A program made the translations under genes and the position numbers. This document shows, piece by piece, positions 1 to 10,400 of a DNA stretch of 64,000 nt (position 1 is the stretch's first letter; each line of letters begins with the position of its first letter). Under the pieces are notes generated by a model. That model did not search any database. It saw only the letters and a list, made by a program, of their open reading frames with translations, and was not told the DNA's origin. The DNA comes from Acanthosepion esculentum (taxonomy: Eukaryota; Mollusca; Cephalopoda; Sepiida; Sepiidae): assembly GCA_964036315.1 (NCBI GenBank), contig OZ038478.1:139923156-139987155 (forward strand), given 5' to 3'.

Positions 1-1018
1 CAATTATCTAAGGGAATTTAGTAGAAAATTCATCTTGGAGGCACTTTTTCAAATTCACGCTACCAACATTCTGTATAATTCAGTTCAGCGAAAATTCTAC
101 AGTTTCCATTTTCAGCCTATGATATATAGAGAAATCCACATGTAGCAGTTCTAGCAAATATGTAAGGGAATTTAGCACAAAATTTTTCATAGTCATGCTA
201 CCAACATTCTTTATAATTCCTTTCTGTGTGAAATTCTAAAATTTGCATGGTTCCATTTTCAGGTAATCATATAGAGAGAAGTCTGCATGGAGCAGCACTA
301 GCAAATATTTAATGGAATTTAGAAGGAAATTTTTCATGGTGGCATTTTTCATAGTTATGCAACCAACCATCTGTATAATTAACTTTGGCATAAATTTCTA
401 AAATTTGCATGTTTCCATTTTCAGGCAATGATATATAAAGAAGTCCACATGGAGCAGCCCCAGCTAATATTTCAGGGAATTTTGTAGAAAATTTCTCATG
501 GTGAGATTTTTCATAGTCATGCTACAAAATTCTGTATAATTCAGTTTGGTGTAAAATTCTAAAATTTGCATGTGTTCACTTTCAGGCAATCATATATAGA
601 AAACTCCACTTGAGCAGCCCTACCAGATATCTAATGGAATTTAGCAGAAAATTTTTCTTGGGGACATTTTTCTTAGTCATTCTACCAACATTCTATATAA
701 TTAAGTTCAGCGTAAAATATTAAAATTCGCATGTTTCCAGTTTCCGACAATCATACATATAGAAGTGTACATGGTGCAGCCCTAGCAAATATCTTTTCAT
801 CATGGCATTTTTCATCATCATACTACAAAGACTCTGCATAATTAAGTTGAGGGTAAAATTCTAAATTTTGCATGTTTCCGTTTTTAGGATATCTTATATA
901 GACAAGTCAGCATGGAGCAGCCCTAGCAAATATTTAATGGCATTTAGCAGGAAATGTTTCATGATGGCATTTTTCATAGTTGTACTAACAACATTCTGTA
1001 TAATTTACTTTGGCGCTT
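1..1018 (+). repeat. 162-bp satellite array, block 1
   Basis: Head-to-tail copies of an AT-rich monomer of about 162 bp. Landmarks in order: TTCAGCGTAAAATTCTAAAA, GCATGTTTCCATTTTCAGG, CAATCATATATAGAGAAGTC, CGCATGGAGCAGCCCTAGC, AAATATCTAAGGGAATTTAG, a TTTTTCATGGTGGC/ATTTTTCATAGTCATGC pair, then TACCAACATTCTGTATAATTAAG. Monomers differ from each other by many substitutions and small indels. This block matches 35967 to about 37470 variant by variant, including a rare CATCTTGGAGGCAC form, so the two are copies of one larger unit. The window starts inside the array, so its left boundary is not seen. No coding function is inferred. Confidence 0.95.
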
Positions 1019-1646
1019 TATTTTTTATTTCTTCTAAAGTCACACACAGTATTGCATAATACATTTTTATCTCTACTTCTGCTTATAGAGAATCAATGAC
1101 CGTGTCTTTCAAAGGTTCACTATTTCTTGGAATAAGTCTGGACAATCCGTCCCCGTGACTCAATTTACTCGATGGCAAGAATTCCATTCTGAAATCGTAA
1201 TTTAATAGAATAGCTCCCCATCGTTGTAACCTATTAGCTGTATGGGTCAGTAATACTTTTTTGGACACATAAATAGCTAACAATGATCTGTGATCCGTTT
1301 GTAAGGTAAACCTTCTCCCGTGAATGAATCTATGAAATTTCTTAACACAATCGTCCTGGATGCGTGTGCAATAGGTTTAATCGAGCCATCTTCGAGATTA
1401 TGTATAATTCAGGCTCCTATTCCGCACGCACTAACATTGCTTGCTACGATTTCTTCTTCTTTTGGATCGTAATGTGTCAAAAACAAGTTTGATGTTAGCA
1501 TTTCTTTGATTTTTTTGTTCGAATGACTGCTGGCACTTCACGTCCAACCCCATTTAGAGTCTTTTTTAATAGTTCATTTAATAGTTCACAAACAATGCAT
1601 GTTTGGCACAAATACATTGTAACAACTTGCCAGGGAACTAACATTC
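1019..1646 (-). mobile_element. Ty3/Gypsy retrotransposon fragment (RT thumb to RNase H)
   Basis: A non-satellite insert between satellite ending near TTTACTTTGGCG and satellite resuming near TTCAAATTCATGC. On the minus strand it encodes the end of the reverse transcriptase and part of the RNase H domain of a Gypsy-type polyprotein. There are no LTRs, primer site, integrase or protease, and no clear target-site duplication, so only an internal slice of an element is present. The same lineage may have supplied the plus-strand gag piece at 24047-25448; that link rests on general family resemblance and is an inference. Confidence 0.85.
1083..1600 (-). pseudogene. Gypsy pol remnant: RT thumb and RNase H, broken
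   Basis: Read from high to low coordinates, the frame first gives the RT-thumb signature LLKKDSKWGW. It continues through LTHYDPKEEE, VASNVSACGIGA and DGSIKPIAHASRT, then after a frame change KKFHRFIHGRRFTLQTDHRSL and TANRLQRWGAILL to HGDGLSRLIP. These are the standard landmarks of the RT/RNase H tail in Gypsy elements. It is dead: at least two in-frame stops, a frameshift, and loss of the segment between ASRT and KKFH that normally carries the catalytic Glu (the EKEALA region). The usual first catalytic Asp in the ASDAS motif reads ASNVS. The Asp in TDH is kept. Confidence 0.85.
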
Positions 1647-2217
1647 AAATTCATGCTATGAACATTTTGTGTAATTAACTTCAGCGTAAAATTCTAAAAT
1701 TTGCATGTTTCCATATTAAGGCAATCATCTATAGAGAAGTCCGCATGGAGCAGCCCTAGCACATATCTAAGGAAAATTAGTGGAAAATTTTTCATGGTGG
1801 CCTTTTTCAAAGCCATCTTACCAACATTCTATATAATTAAGTTCAGCGGAAAATTCTAAAATGTACATGTCTTCATTTCCAGACAATCATATATACAGAA
1901 GTCTGCATTTATCAGCACTAGCAAATATCTAAGGGAATATAGAAGAACATTTTTCATAGGGGTCTTTTTATAGTCATGCTACCAACATTTTGTATAATTA
2001 AATTGAGCGTGAAATTCTAAAATTTGCATGTTTCTATATTTAGGCAATAATATATATAGACAAGTCCGCATGGAGTAGCCTGAGTAAATATGTAGGGGAA
2101 TTTAGTAGAAAATTTTTTGTTGTGGTAATTTTCATAGTCATGCTATCAACATTCTGTAAAATTAAGTTCAGTGTAAATTTTTAAAATTTGCATGTTTCCA
2201 TTTTCAGGCAATCATAT
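1647..2217 (+). repeat. 162-bp satellite array, block 2
   Basis: About 3.5 monomers in the same orientation as block 1. The block is cut at the CAATCATAT motif by the insertion that begins at 2218, and the monomer continues from the same motif at 3405, so the insertion went into an existing monomer. Confidence 0.93.
2209..2217. repeat. Candidate 9-bp target-site duplication, left copy
   Basis: CAATCATAT at the end of the left satellite flank, repeated at 3405-3413. The motif is a normal part of the satellite monomer. The satellite continues correctly only if one copy is removed, so the duplication is real; its exact length is uncertain by 1-2 bp. Confidence 0.65.
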
Positions 2218-2587
2218 CGCACCCGGCCGGAAGTTATTGCCGGCTACTCAAACGTCTGAAAGCGTCACCACGGAAAACGGAACAAATGCCATTAAGTTCC
2301 AGTGACTCAGCGTTTTCAGACATCAAAACACAAAAATACAAAAACAAAACGAAACATAACATCCACAACTAAAAATAATGACCAGAAACTAATTCATGTA
2401 CACATGGGGCCTAAATGAAACCCATGTGTACATTCAAAAGTGGAAGGTCATTTTTAGTAAATAACTAAAAGACATTGTTAGCCAAGCTACGATGCTGACC
2501 CCAGCCGACATAAACACGGCCAAATTTCTTCCACCAAAATATTCTTGGATCTGGGTTTAAGAGCGCTACGCTCCCCTCACCGCTGAC

Positions 2588-2815
2588 CTCAAGGAGCAGC
2601 AGCAGCCATCAGCCAGACCGAGTCCAGCAGCGGCACCAGCGATCAGCCCAGGTCAAGCAGCAGCAGCCACTAGCCAGACCGAGTCCAGCAGCAGCAGCCA
2701 CTAGCCAGACCGAGTCCAGCAGCAGCAGCCACTAGGCAGACCGAGTCCTGCAGCAAGCAGCTAGACCGAGTCCAGCAGCAGCCATCAGCTAGACCGAGTC
2801 CAACGGCGGCACCAG
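2588..2815 (+). repeat. 31-bp GC-rich minisatellite
   Basis: Repeated units of about 31 bp built on CAGCAGCAGCCACTAGCCAG and ACCGAGTC. CTAGCCAGACC and CTAGGCAGACC starts are spaced 31 bp apart near 2671, 2702 and 2733. Outer units are degenerate (CATCAGCCAG, CATCAGCTAG). It is embedded in the 2218-3404 insertion and absent from the satellite. Confidence 0.85.
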
Positions 2816-2832
2816 CAGCCCGCATACATTCT

Positions 2833-3138
2833 TATGCCATAGTCCTTTTCGGGGCTAACAATTACACGTATATGCCATAGTCCTTTTCGGGGCTACCTGG
2901 CCACATAGTTTATGCGATAGTCCTTTTCGGGACTACCTGGCCACATAGTTTATGCGATAGTCCTTTTCGGGACTACCTGGCCACATAGTTTATGCGATAG
3001 TCCTTTTCGGGACTACCTGGCCACATAGTTTATGCGATAGTCCTTTTCGGGACTACCTGGCCACATAGTTTATGCGATAGTCCTTTTCGGGACTACCTGG
3101 CCACATAGGTTATGCGATAGTCCTTCTGGTTACTACCA
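2833..3138 (+). repeat. 40-bp tandem repeat with hairpin units
   Basis: Eight units start at about 2833, 2871, 2911, 2951, 2991, 3031, 3071 and 3111. The middle ones are near-identical 40-mers beginning TATGCGATAGTCC and containing CCTGGCCACATAG. Each contains TAGTCC-TTTTCG-GGACTA, a perfect 6-bp stem. In the first units GGACTA is GGGCTA, which keeps pairing through a G-U wobble. The last unit (TAGTCCTTCTGGTTACTACC) loses the stem. Edge units are most diverged, the usual pattern for arrays homogenised from the centre. Confidence 0.92.
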
Positions 3139-3287
3139 AGCTGCATCCCTGGTGACCGTCAACCTAAGGACGAGCAGGTTCCCCCAGCACTGTCTGGTCC
3201 GCTGCCCTAAAACAAGACGATCTGTCGGTTGGCGCTCCCCGATTTCATAGCGACACAATATCTGTACATACTTTTGCCAAATTGTTG

Positions 3288-3293
3288 AATAAA
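3288..3293 (+). promoter_or_regulatory. Possible poly(A) signal in the insertion
   Basis: AATAAA lies 110 bp before the right end of the 2218-3404 insertion. A hexamer of this kind is common by chance, although this part of the insert is less AT-rich than the array. No transcript evidence is available. Confidence 0.25.
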
Positions 3294-3367
3294 ATTTGGC
3301 TTTGATTTTAAACCCTCGTTTTTGTTATCCTTGCTTCGATCGTATTTTCCAATATAAATTTTACTGT

Positions 3368-3404
3368 TTGCGGGGTTGATAGCACCCGCTTGACGGCCCC
3401 GCAA
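3368..3404. other. Terminal hairpin of the insertion
   Basis: TTGCGGGG (3368-3375) and CCCCGCAA (3397-3404) form a perfect 8-bp inverted repeat around a 21-nt loop. The right arm ends exactly at the junction with satellite DNA, which suggests it is a structural end of the element and not a chance palindrome. Confidence 0.6.
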
Positions 3405-3489
3405 CAATCATATATAGAGAAGTCCGCATGTAGTATCCCTAGCAAATATCTAAGGGAATTTAGTAGAAAATTTTTTATGGTGGTATTTT
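3405..3489 (+). repeat. 162-bp satellite, half-monomer between two insertions
   Basis: Carries the monomer from CAATCATATATAGAG to about GTATTTT, where a second insertion begins. The two insertions sit only 85 bp apart. Confidence 0.9.
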
Positions 3490-4450
3490 AGCAATCCGCA
3501 ACTACTTTTTCTTCAATGTCGATTTTCGTGCAAAAAGTGGATGACAGCTTCATACATTTTATCTGAAAACCTTAGCTTCTCATTGGACAATAAATATTAA
3601 AATTATCTCGCTTATCTTCACGTACATTTGTTCTCAATGAGCGAAACAAAACATATCAGGCTCCAGACTGAGTTTTTTAAGGCGCTCCCTGAGTGGTTAA
3701 CAAATATTAAAAAAAAACAATTTACCTGCTCACCACTACGTCTGAATAGCATCAACCTAGTTTTTGACCTGACGAAAAACAATGCTTTCAGGATCCTGTC
3801 ACGTGAGTAAAAAACATATAAATTGAATGTACGAGCGAACCCAGTCAGTGAGAATTTACGACGACTAGCATTTGCTAAACGAGTTCACGACGCTTGTACC
3901 TTTACTGCAGCGAAGTACAAAATTAGAATCTCAAATTCTTTAACATGAAATAACTTCACTATAACTCAAGCTAAATTTTCAACTCACTCACCAACTTCTT
4001 CTACAACTTACTAAAAACTATTCAATCACGCTATTGAATCTTACGAAACTTAAATTACAAACATTACGAACAATACATTCCACTATGAGCAACGAAAACA
4101 AATTAGACATTACGGAACATTCACTTCTCCAACTTCTTTAAAGCTAAAAAATTATCAACATATTTTCAGCTTTACAGGACTTTCTAAACTCTCTTTCAGT
4201 GAACATTTTGAGCGACAAGTTAATTCAACTTTTTGTGAGCTCAGGTAAAAAAATATCAGTAGTAAAATTTTTAACCAGTCAAAGGGAAGTAACTCATATT
4301 AATAATTCATGTAAAAAAACTGTTGACGATAATATAAATGTTGTACCTATTATGAAAGGTTATTTTCTTGTTTTTTCTCTTGTTTGCTTTTTGTTTGCTT
4401 AAACATTCGTAAAGTAAAAAATGTGCGGGTTGATTTACACTGTCATTACA
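3490..4450. mobile_element. 961-bp unclassified insertion, possible 7-bp TSD
   Basis: Non-satellite sequence flanked by GTATTTT on both sides (3483-3489 and 4451-4457). The satellite resumes in phase afterwards with GACAGACATGCTACC. No terminal inverted repeats, TG..CA ends or poly(A) tail are convincing. Short open stretches (3628-3810 and 4199-4402, both plus) match no family I know. A promoter-like cluster lies near the middle. After it comes an A-rich leader with few ATGs; the first ATG at 4085 opens only 18 codons. It could be part of a degenerate element or a captured host promoter fragment. Confidence 0.5.
3800..3850 (+). promoter_or_regulatory. Candidate RNA pol II core promoter
   Basis: A palindromic E-box TCACGTGA (core CACGTG at 3800-3805) is followed by a TATA element TATAAAT at 3817-3823. 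An initiator-like TCAGTG follows with its A at 3847. The TATA-to-A distance is 30 bp, the usual metazoan spacing. The combination lies in the unclassified insertion, not in satellite sequence. No recognisable coding region follows within the insert. Confidence 0.4.
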
Positions 4451-4457
4451 GTATTTT

Positions 4458-7400
4458 TTTGACAGACATGCTACCAACATTTTGTATAATTCAGTTCAGC
4501 GTGAAGTTGTAAAATTTACATGTGTCCATTTTCAGACTATCATATATAGAGAAGTCCGCATGTATCAGCTCTAGCAAATATGTAAGGGAATTTGGAACAA
4601 AATTTTTCATAGAGGCATTTTTCATAGTCAGGCTACCAACATTCTGTATAATTAAGTTCAGCATAAAATTCTTAAATTTACATCAAACCATTTTTAGACA
4701 ATATAGAGAAGTCTCCATAGAGCAGCCCTAGCAAATATCTAAGTGAATTTAGAAGAAAATTTTTTATGGTGATATTTTTCATAGTCAGGCTACCAACATT
4801 CTGTATAATTGAGTTCAGCGTAAAATTCTCAAATTTGCATGTTTTCATTTTCAGACAATCATATATAGAGAAGTCCGCATGGAGCAGCCCTAGAAAATAT
4901 GTAAGGGATTTTAGTATAACATTTTTATGGTGGAACTTTTCAAAGTCATGCTACCAAAATTCTGCATAGTAAAGTCCAGTGTAAAATTCTAAAATTTCAT
5001 GTTTCCATTTTGAGGTAATCATATATGTAGAAGTCTGCATGGAGTAGCCCTACCAAATATCTAAGGGAATTTAGCAGAAGATTTTTCATAGTGGCTTTTT
5101 TCATAGTGATGCTACCGACATTCTGTATAATTAAGTTCAGTGTAAAATACGCAAATTGCATGATTCGCATGGAGCACACATAGCAAATGTCTAAGAAAAT
5201 TTAGCATAAACTAAATCATTCATCATTCATAGTCATGCTACCAACATTCTGTATAATTAAGTTCCACGTAAAATTCTAAAAATTGCACGTTTCCATTTTC
5301 AAAAAATCATATAAAAAGAAGTCCGCATGGAGCAGCCCTAGCAGGTCTTGCAAATATCTAAGGGAATTTAGTAGAAAAGTTTTCATGGTGGAATTTTTCA
5401 TAGTCATGCTACCAAGATTCTGTATAATTCAGTTCTGCGTAAAATTCTAAAAATTGCTTGTTTTCATATTCATCCAATCATGTATACAGAAGTCCACATG
5501 GAGCAGCCCTAGCAAATATCTAATGGAATGTAGTACAAAATCATTCAGGGGGTCCTTTTCAAATTCACACTAACAACATTGTATATAATTAAGTTCAGTG
5601 GAAAATTTTAAATTTGCAGGTTTCAATTTTCAGGCAATCATATATAATGAAGTCCACACGGAGCCGCCCTAGCAAATATCGAAGGCAATTTAGCAGAAAA
5701 TTTTTAATGGTGGCACTTTCCAAAGTTATGCTACCAACATTCTGTATAATTAAGTTCAGCGCAAAAATCTAAAATTTGCATATTTCCCTTTTCAGATAAT
5801 CATATATAGAGAAGTCTGTATGGAGTAGGCCTAGCAAATATCTAAGTAAATGAAGTGGAGAATTTTTCATGGTGGAATTTTTCATAGTCATGCTACCGAT
5901 ATTCTGTATAATTAAGTACAGCATAAAATAATCAAATTTGCATGTTTCCGTGTTCAGGCAATCAAATATAGAGAAGTCTGCATATCATAGGAAATTTAGT
6001 AAAACAATTTTCATGTAGGTCCTTTTCAAATTCATGCTACAAACATTGTGTATAATTAAGTTCAGCATAAAATTCTAAAATTTGCATGTTTCCATATTCC
6101 TGCAATCATATATAGAGAAATCCGCATGGAGCAGCCCTAGCAAATATCAAAGTGAATTTTGTAGAAAATTTTTCATTGTCATGCTACCAAAATTCTGCAT
6201 AATGAAGTTCGGCATGAAATTCTAAAACTTGCATGTTTCCATTTTCAGGCAATTATATATAGAGATGTCCGCATGCAGACAGTACATCCGTACAGAGCAG
6301 CCCTAGCAAATAGCTAAGGGACGTTAGCAAAAAATTATTCATGTTGGCATTATTCAAAGTCATGCTACAACATTCTTTATAATTAAGTTCAGTGTGAAAT
6401 TCTAAAATTTGCATGTCTCCAGTTTCGTATAATCATATATAGAGAAGTCCGCATGCAGTAGCCATAGCAAACATCTAAGGTAATTTAGCAGAAAATTTAT
6501 CATGGTGGAATTTTTCTTAGTCATGCTACAATGATTCTGTATAATTCAGTTCTGTGTAAAATTTGAAAATTTGCATAGTTTCCATTTTAAGGCAATCATA
6601 TATCGAGAAGTCTGCATGGAGTAGCCCTAGCCAATATGAAAGCGAATTTAGTAGAAAATTTTTTATGGTGGTATTTTTCATATTCCTGCTACCAAAATTC
6701 TGTATAATTAAGTTCAGTGTAGAATTCTAAAATTTACATGTTTCTTTTTCAGACAATCATATATAGAGAAGTTCGCATGGAGTAGCCCTAGCAAATATCT
6801 AAGGGAATTTAGCAGACAATTTTTGATTGTGGCACTTTTCAATGTCAAGCTACCAACATTTTGTATAATTAAGTTCAGCATAAAATTCTAAAATTTGCAT
6901 GTTTCCATATTCAGATAATCATAGATAGAGAAGTATACATGGAAAAGCCGTAGCAAATATCTAATGGAATTTAGCAGAAAATTTTTCATGGTGTCATCTT
7001 TCATAGTCATGCTATGAACATACTGTATAATTAAGTTCAGTTTAAAATTCTAAATGGAACCATTTTCAGAAAATCATATATAGAGAAGTCAGCATAGAAC
7101 AGCCTTAGCAAATATCTAACAGAATTTAGTAGATAATTTTTCATGGTGCCACTTTTCAAAGTCATGCTACCAACATACTTTAATTAAGTTCTGCGTTAAA
7201 TTCTAAAATTCATAGGTTTCCATTTTCAATCAATCATATATAGTGAAGTGCACATGGAGTAGCCTAAGGAAATATCTAAGGTAAATAAGCACAAAATTAT
7301 TTCATGGCTGCACTTTTCAAAGTCATGCTACTAATATTCTCTATAAATAATTTCAGCATAAAATTCTAAAATTTGCATGTTTCCATTTTCAGGCAATCAT

Positions 7401-10400
7401 ATATAGAGAAGTCCGCATGGAGCTGCCCTAGCAAATATTTAAGGGAATTTTGCAGAAATTTCTCATGGTGGCATTTTTCGTAGTAAAGCTACCAACATTC
7501 TATATAATTAAGTTCTGCATAAAACGCTAAAATTTGCATGTTTCCATCTTCAGGAAATCATATATAGAGAAGTCCGTATGGAGTAGTCCTAGCAAATATT
7601 TAAGTGTAGTCAGCAGAAAATCTTTAATGGTGGCTCATTTCCAGTCATCCTACAAACATTCTCTATGATTAAGTTTAGCGTGAAATTCTAAAATTTGCAT
7701 GATTCTATTTTCAGTTCATCAGATATAGAGAAGTCTCAATGGAGATGGCCGTAGCAAATATCTGAGGGAATTTATGAAAAAATATTTCATGTTGGCATTT
7801 TTCATAGTCATGCTACCAACATTCAATATAATTAATTTCAGCATAAAATTCTAAAATTTGCATGTTTCTTTATTCAGGCAATCGTATATAGAAAAATCTG
7901 CATGGAGCAGCTGTAGCAAATATCTAAAGGAATTTAGCAGAAAATTTTTCATGGTGGCATTTTTCATAGTCATGCTACCAATACACTGTATAATTAAGTT
8001 CACCATAAAACACTAAAATTTACATGTTTCCATTTTCAGGCAGTCATATATAGATAAGTCCACATGGAGCAGGCATGGCAAATATCTAAGCAAATTGAGC
8101 CAAAAATTTTTCATGGTGGGATTTTTCATAATCATGCAACCAACATTCTGTATAATTAAGTTCAGCGTAAAATTTTAAATTCACATATTTTCATTTTCAA
8201 ACAGTCGTATATTGAATAGTACATATGTAGCAGCCCTAGCAATTATCTAAGGGAATTTAGTAGAAAATTTATCATGGTGACAAATTTCAAATTCATGCTA
8301 CCAAAATTCTGTATAATTAAGTGCAGCGTAAAATTCTAAGAATTTTGCATGTTTCCATTTTCAGGCAATATTATATAATGAAGTCTGCATGTAGCACCCT
8401 TACCAAATATCTAATGGAATTTAGAAGAAAATTTTCATTGTGGCATTTTTCATAGTCATGCTACCAACATTCTTTATAATCAAGCTTAATGTAAAATTCT
8501 GATATTTGCTTGTTTCCATAGTCAGGCAATCATATATAGAGAAGTCCGCATGTAGCAGCACTAGAAAATATATAAGGTAATTTAGAAGAAAGTTTTTCAT
8601 AGGACCATTTTTCATTGTAATTAAGTTCAGCGTAAAAGAGTAAAATTGGCATGGTTCTATATTCATGCAATCATATATAGAGAAATCCGCATGTAGGAGC
8701 CGAAGAATTTATCTAAGGGTATTTGGAAAAAAATTTTTCATGGTGGCAGTTGTCAAAGTCATGCTCCGAACATTCTGTATAATTAAGTTTAACCTAATAT
8801 TCTATGAATAAGTATGTTTCCTTTTTAATGCAATCATATATAGAGAATCCGCATGGAGCAGCCCTAGCAAATATCAAAGGTAATTTAGAAGAAAATTTTT
8901 CATGGTGGCATTTTTTATATAATCATGCTACCAAAATTCTGTATAATTAAGTTCTGCGTAAAATACAAAAATTTGCATGTTTCCATATTCAGGCAATCAT
9001 GTATAGAGAAGTCCACATGGAGCAGCCCTAGAATTTTTCATGCTGTTACTTTTGAAAATCATGGTAGCAAAATTCTGTACAATTAAGTTCAGCTGAAAAT
9101 TCTAAAATCTGCATGTGTCCATATTCAGGCAATCATATATAGAGAAGTCTGCATGTAGCAAGACTAGCAAATATCTAAGGCAATTTAGCAGAAAAGTTTT
9201 CATGGAGGCATTGTAATAAATAGTAAAATTAGTATGATTCCTTATTCAGGCAATATTCTATGAATATGCATGTTTCCTTTTTAATGCAATCATATATAGA
9301 GAAGTCCGCACGGAGCAGACCTAGCAAATGTCTAAGGAAATGTAGTTAACAATTTTACATTGTGGAATTTTTCATAGTCGTGCTACCAATATACTGTATA
9401 ATTAAGTTCCGCGTAAAATTCTAAAATTTGCATGTTTTTATTTTCAGGCAAACATATATAGAGAAGTCCACATGGAGCAGTCTTATCAAATATTTGAGGG
9501 AATTTAGTAGAAACTTTTCATGGCGGCATTTATCAAAGTAAATTTTTCATGGGGGTCCTTTTAAAATTCATACTACCAAAATTTTATATAATTAAGTTCA
9601 GGTAAAATTCTAAAAATTGCATGTTTCCATATTCAGGCAATCATATAATAAGAAGTAAGTATGGAGTAGCCCTTGCAAATATCTAATTTCATTTAGTAGA
9701 AAGTTTCATAGGCATGCGAACAAGATTCTGTATAATTAAATTCAGCATAAAATTCTAAAATTTGTATATTTCCATTTTCAGGCAATCGTATATAGAGAAG
9801 TCTGCATGGAGCAGCCCTAGCAAATACCTAAGACAATTTAGCAGAAAAGTTTTCATGGTGGCCCTTTTCAAAGTTATCCTACCAACATTCTGTATAATTA
9901 AGTTCAGCGTAAATTTCTAAAATTTGCACGTATCCATATTAAGGCAATCAAATATAGAGAATCCACATGAAGCAGCTCTAGCAAATACCTAAGTGAATTT
10001 ATTAGAAAATTTTTCATGCTGGCATTTTTCATAGTCATTCTACCAACATTCTGTCTAATTCAGTTCAGCGCGAAACTTCTAAAATTTGCATGTTTCTATA
10101 TTTAGGCAATCATATACAGAGAAATCTGCATGGAGTAGACCTAGCAAATATGTAAGTGAATTTAGTAGAAAAGTTTTAATGGGGGCATTTGTCATAGTCT
10201 TGCTACCAACATTCTGTATAATTAAGTTCAGCAGAAAATATTAAAATTTGCATGTTTCCATATTCAGGCAATAATATATAGAGTTATCCACATGGATCAA
10301 CCGTAGCAAGTATCTAAGAGAATTTAGCAGAAAAGTTTTTCATGGTGGCATTTTTTCATAGTCATGCAACTAACATTCTGTATAATAAAGTTCAGGGTAA

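Larger units (their letters stand above)
2218..3404. mobile_element. GC-rich 1.19-kb insertion, probable non-autonomous element
   Basis: The satellite motif CAATCATAT occurs directly on both sides (2209-2217 and 3405-3413), as expected for a 9-bp target-site duplication. The insert is much richer in GC than the array. It has a small hairpin at the left end (GCCGG..CCGGC near 2222-2245), a 31-bp minisatellite, a 40-bp minisatellite whose units fold into hairpins, an AATAAA at 3288-3293, and an 8-bp inverted repeat whose right arm ends exactly at the right junction. No transposase, RT or convincing long terminal inverted repeat is visible. A 9-bp duplication suits Mutator-like elements, but the class is not established. 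The minus-strand reading frame at 3207-3407 matches nothing I recognise. Confidence 0.6.

Noticed and set aside
2588..3138. Tandem repeats with regular spacing as a CRISPR-like array.
   Set aside because: Units are directly contiguous with no unique spacers, and the genome is clearly eukaryotic.
2833..3138. Hairpin TAGTCC-TTTTCG-GGACTA as a histone mRNA 3' stem-loop.
   Set aside because: The loop is 6 nt and the stem sequence differs from the conserved histone form; no histone coding sequence is nearby.
3490..4450. The 961-bp insertion as a terminal-inverted-repeat DNA transposon.
   Set aside because: Only a weak subterminal resemblance (CAATCCGCAAC versus CAACCCGCAC in reverse), not at the ends; class left open.
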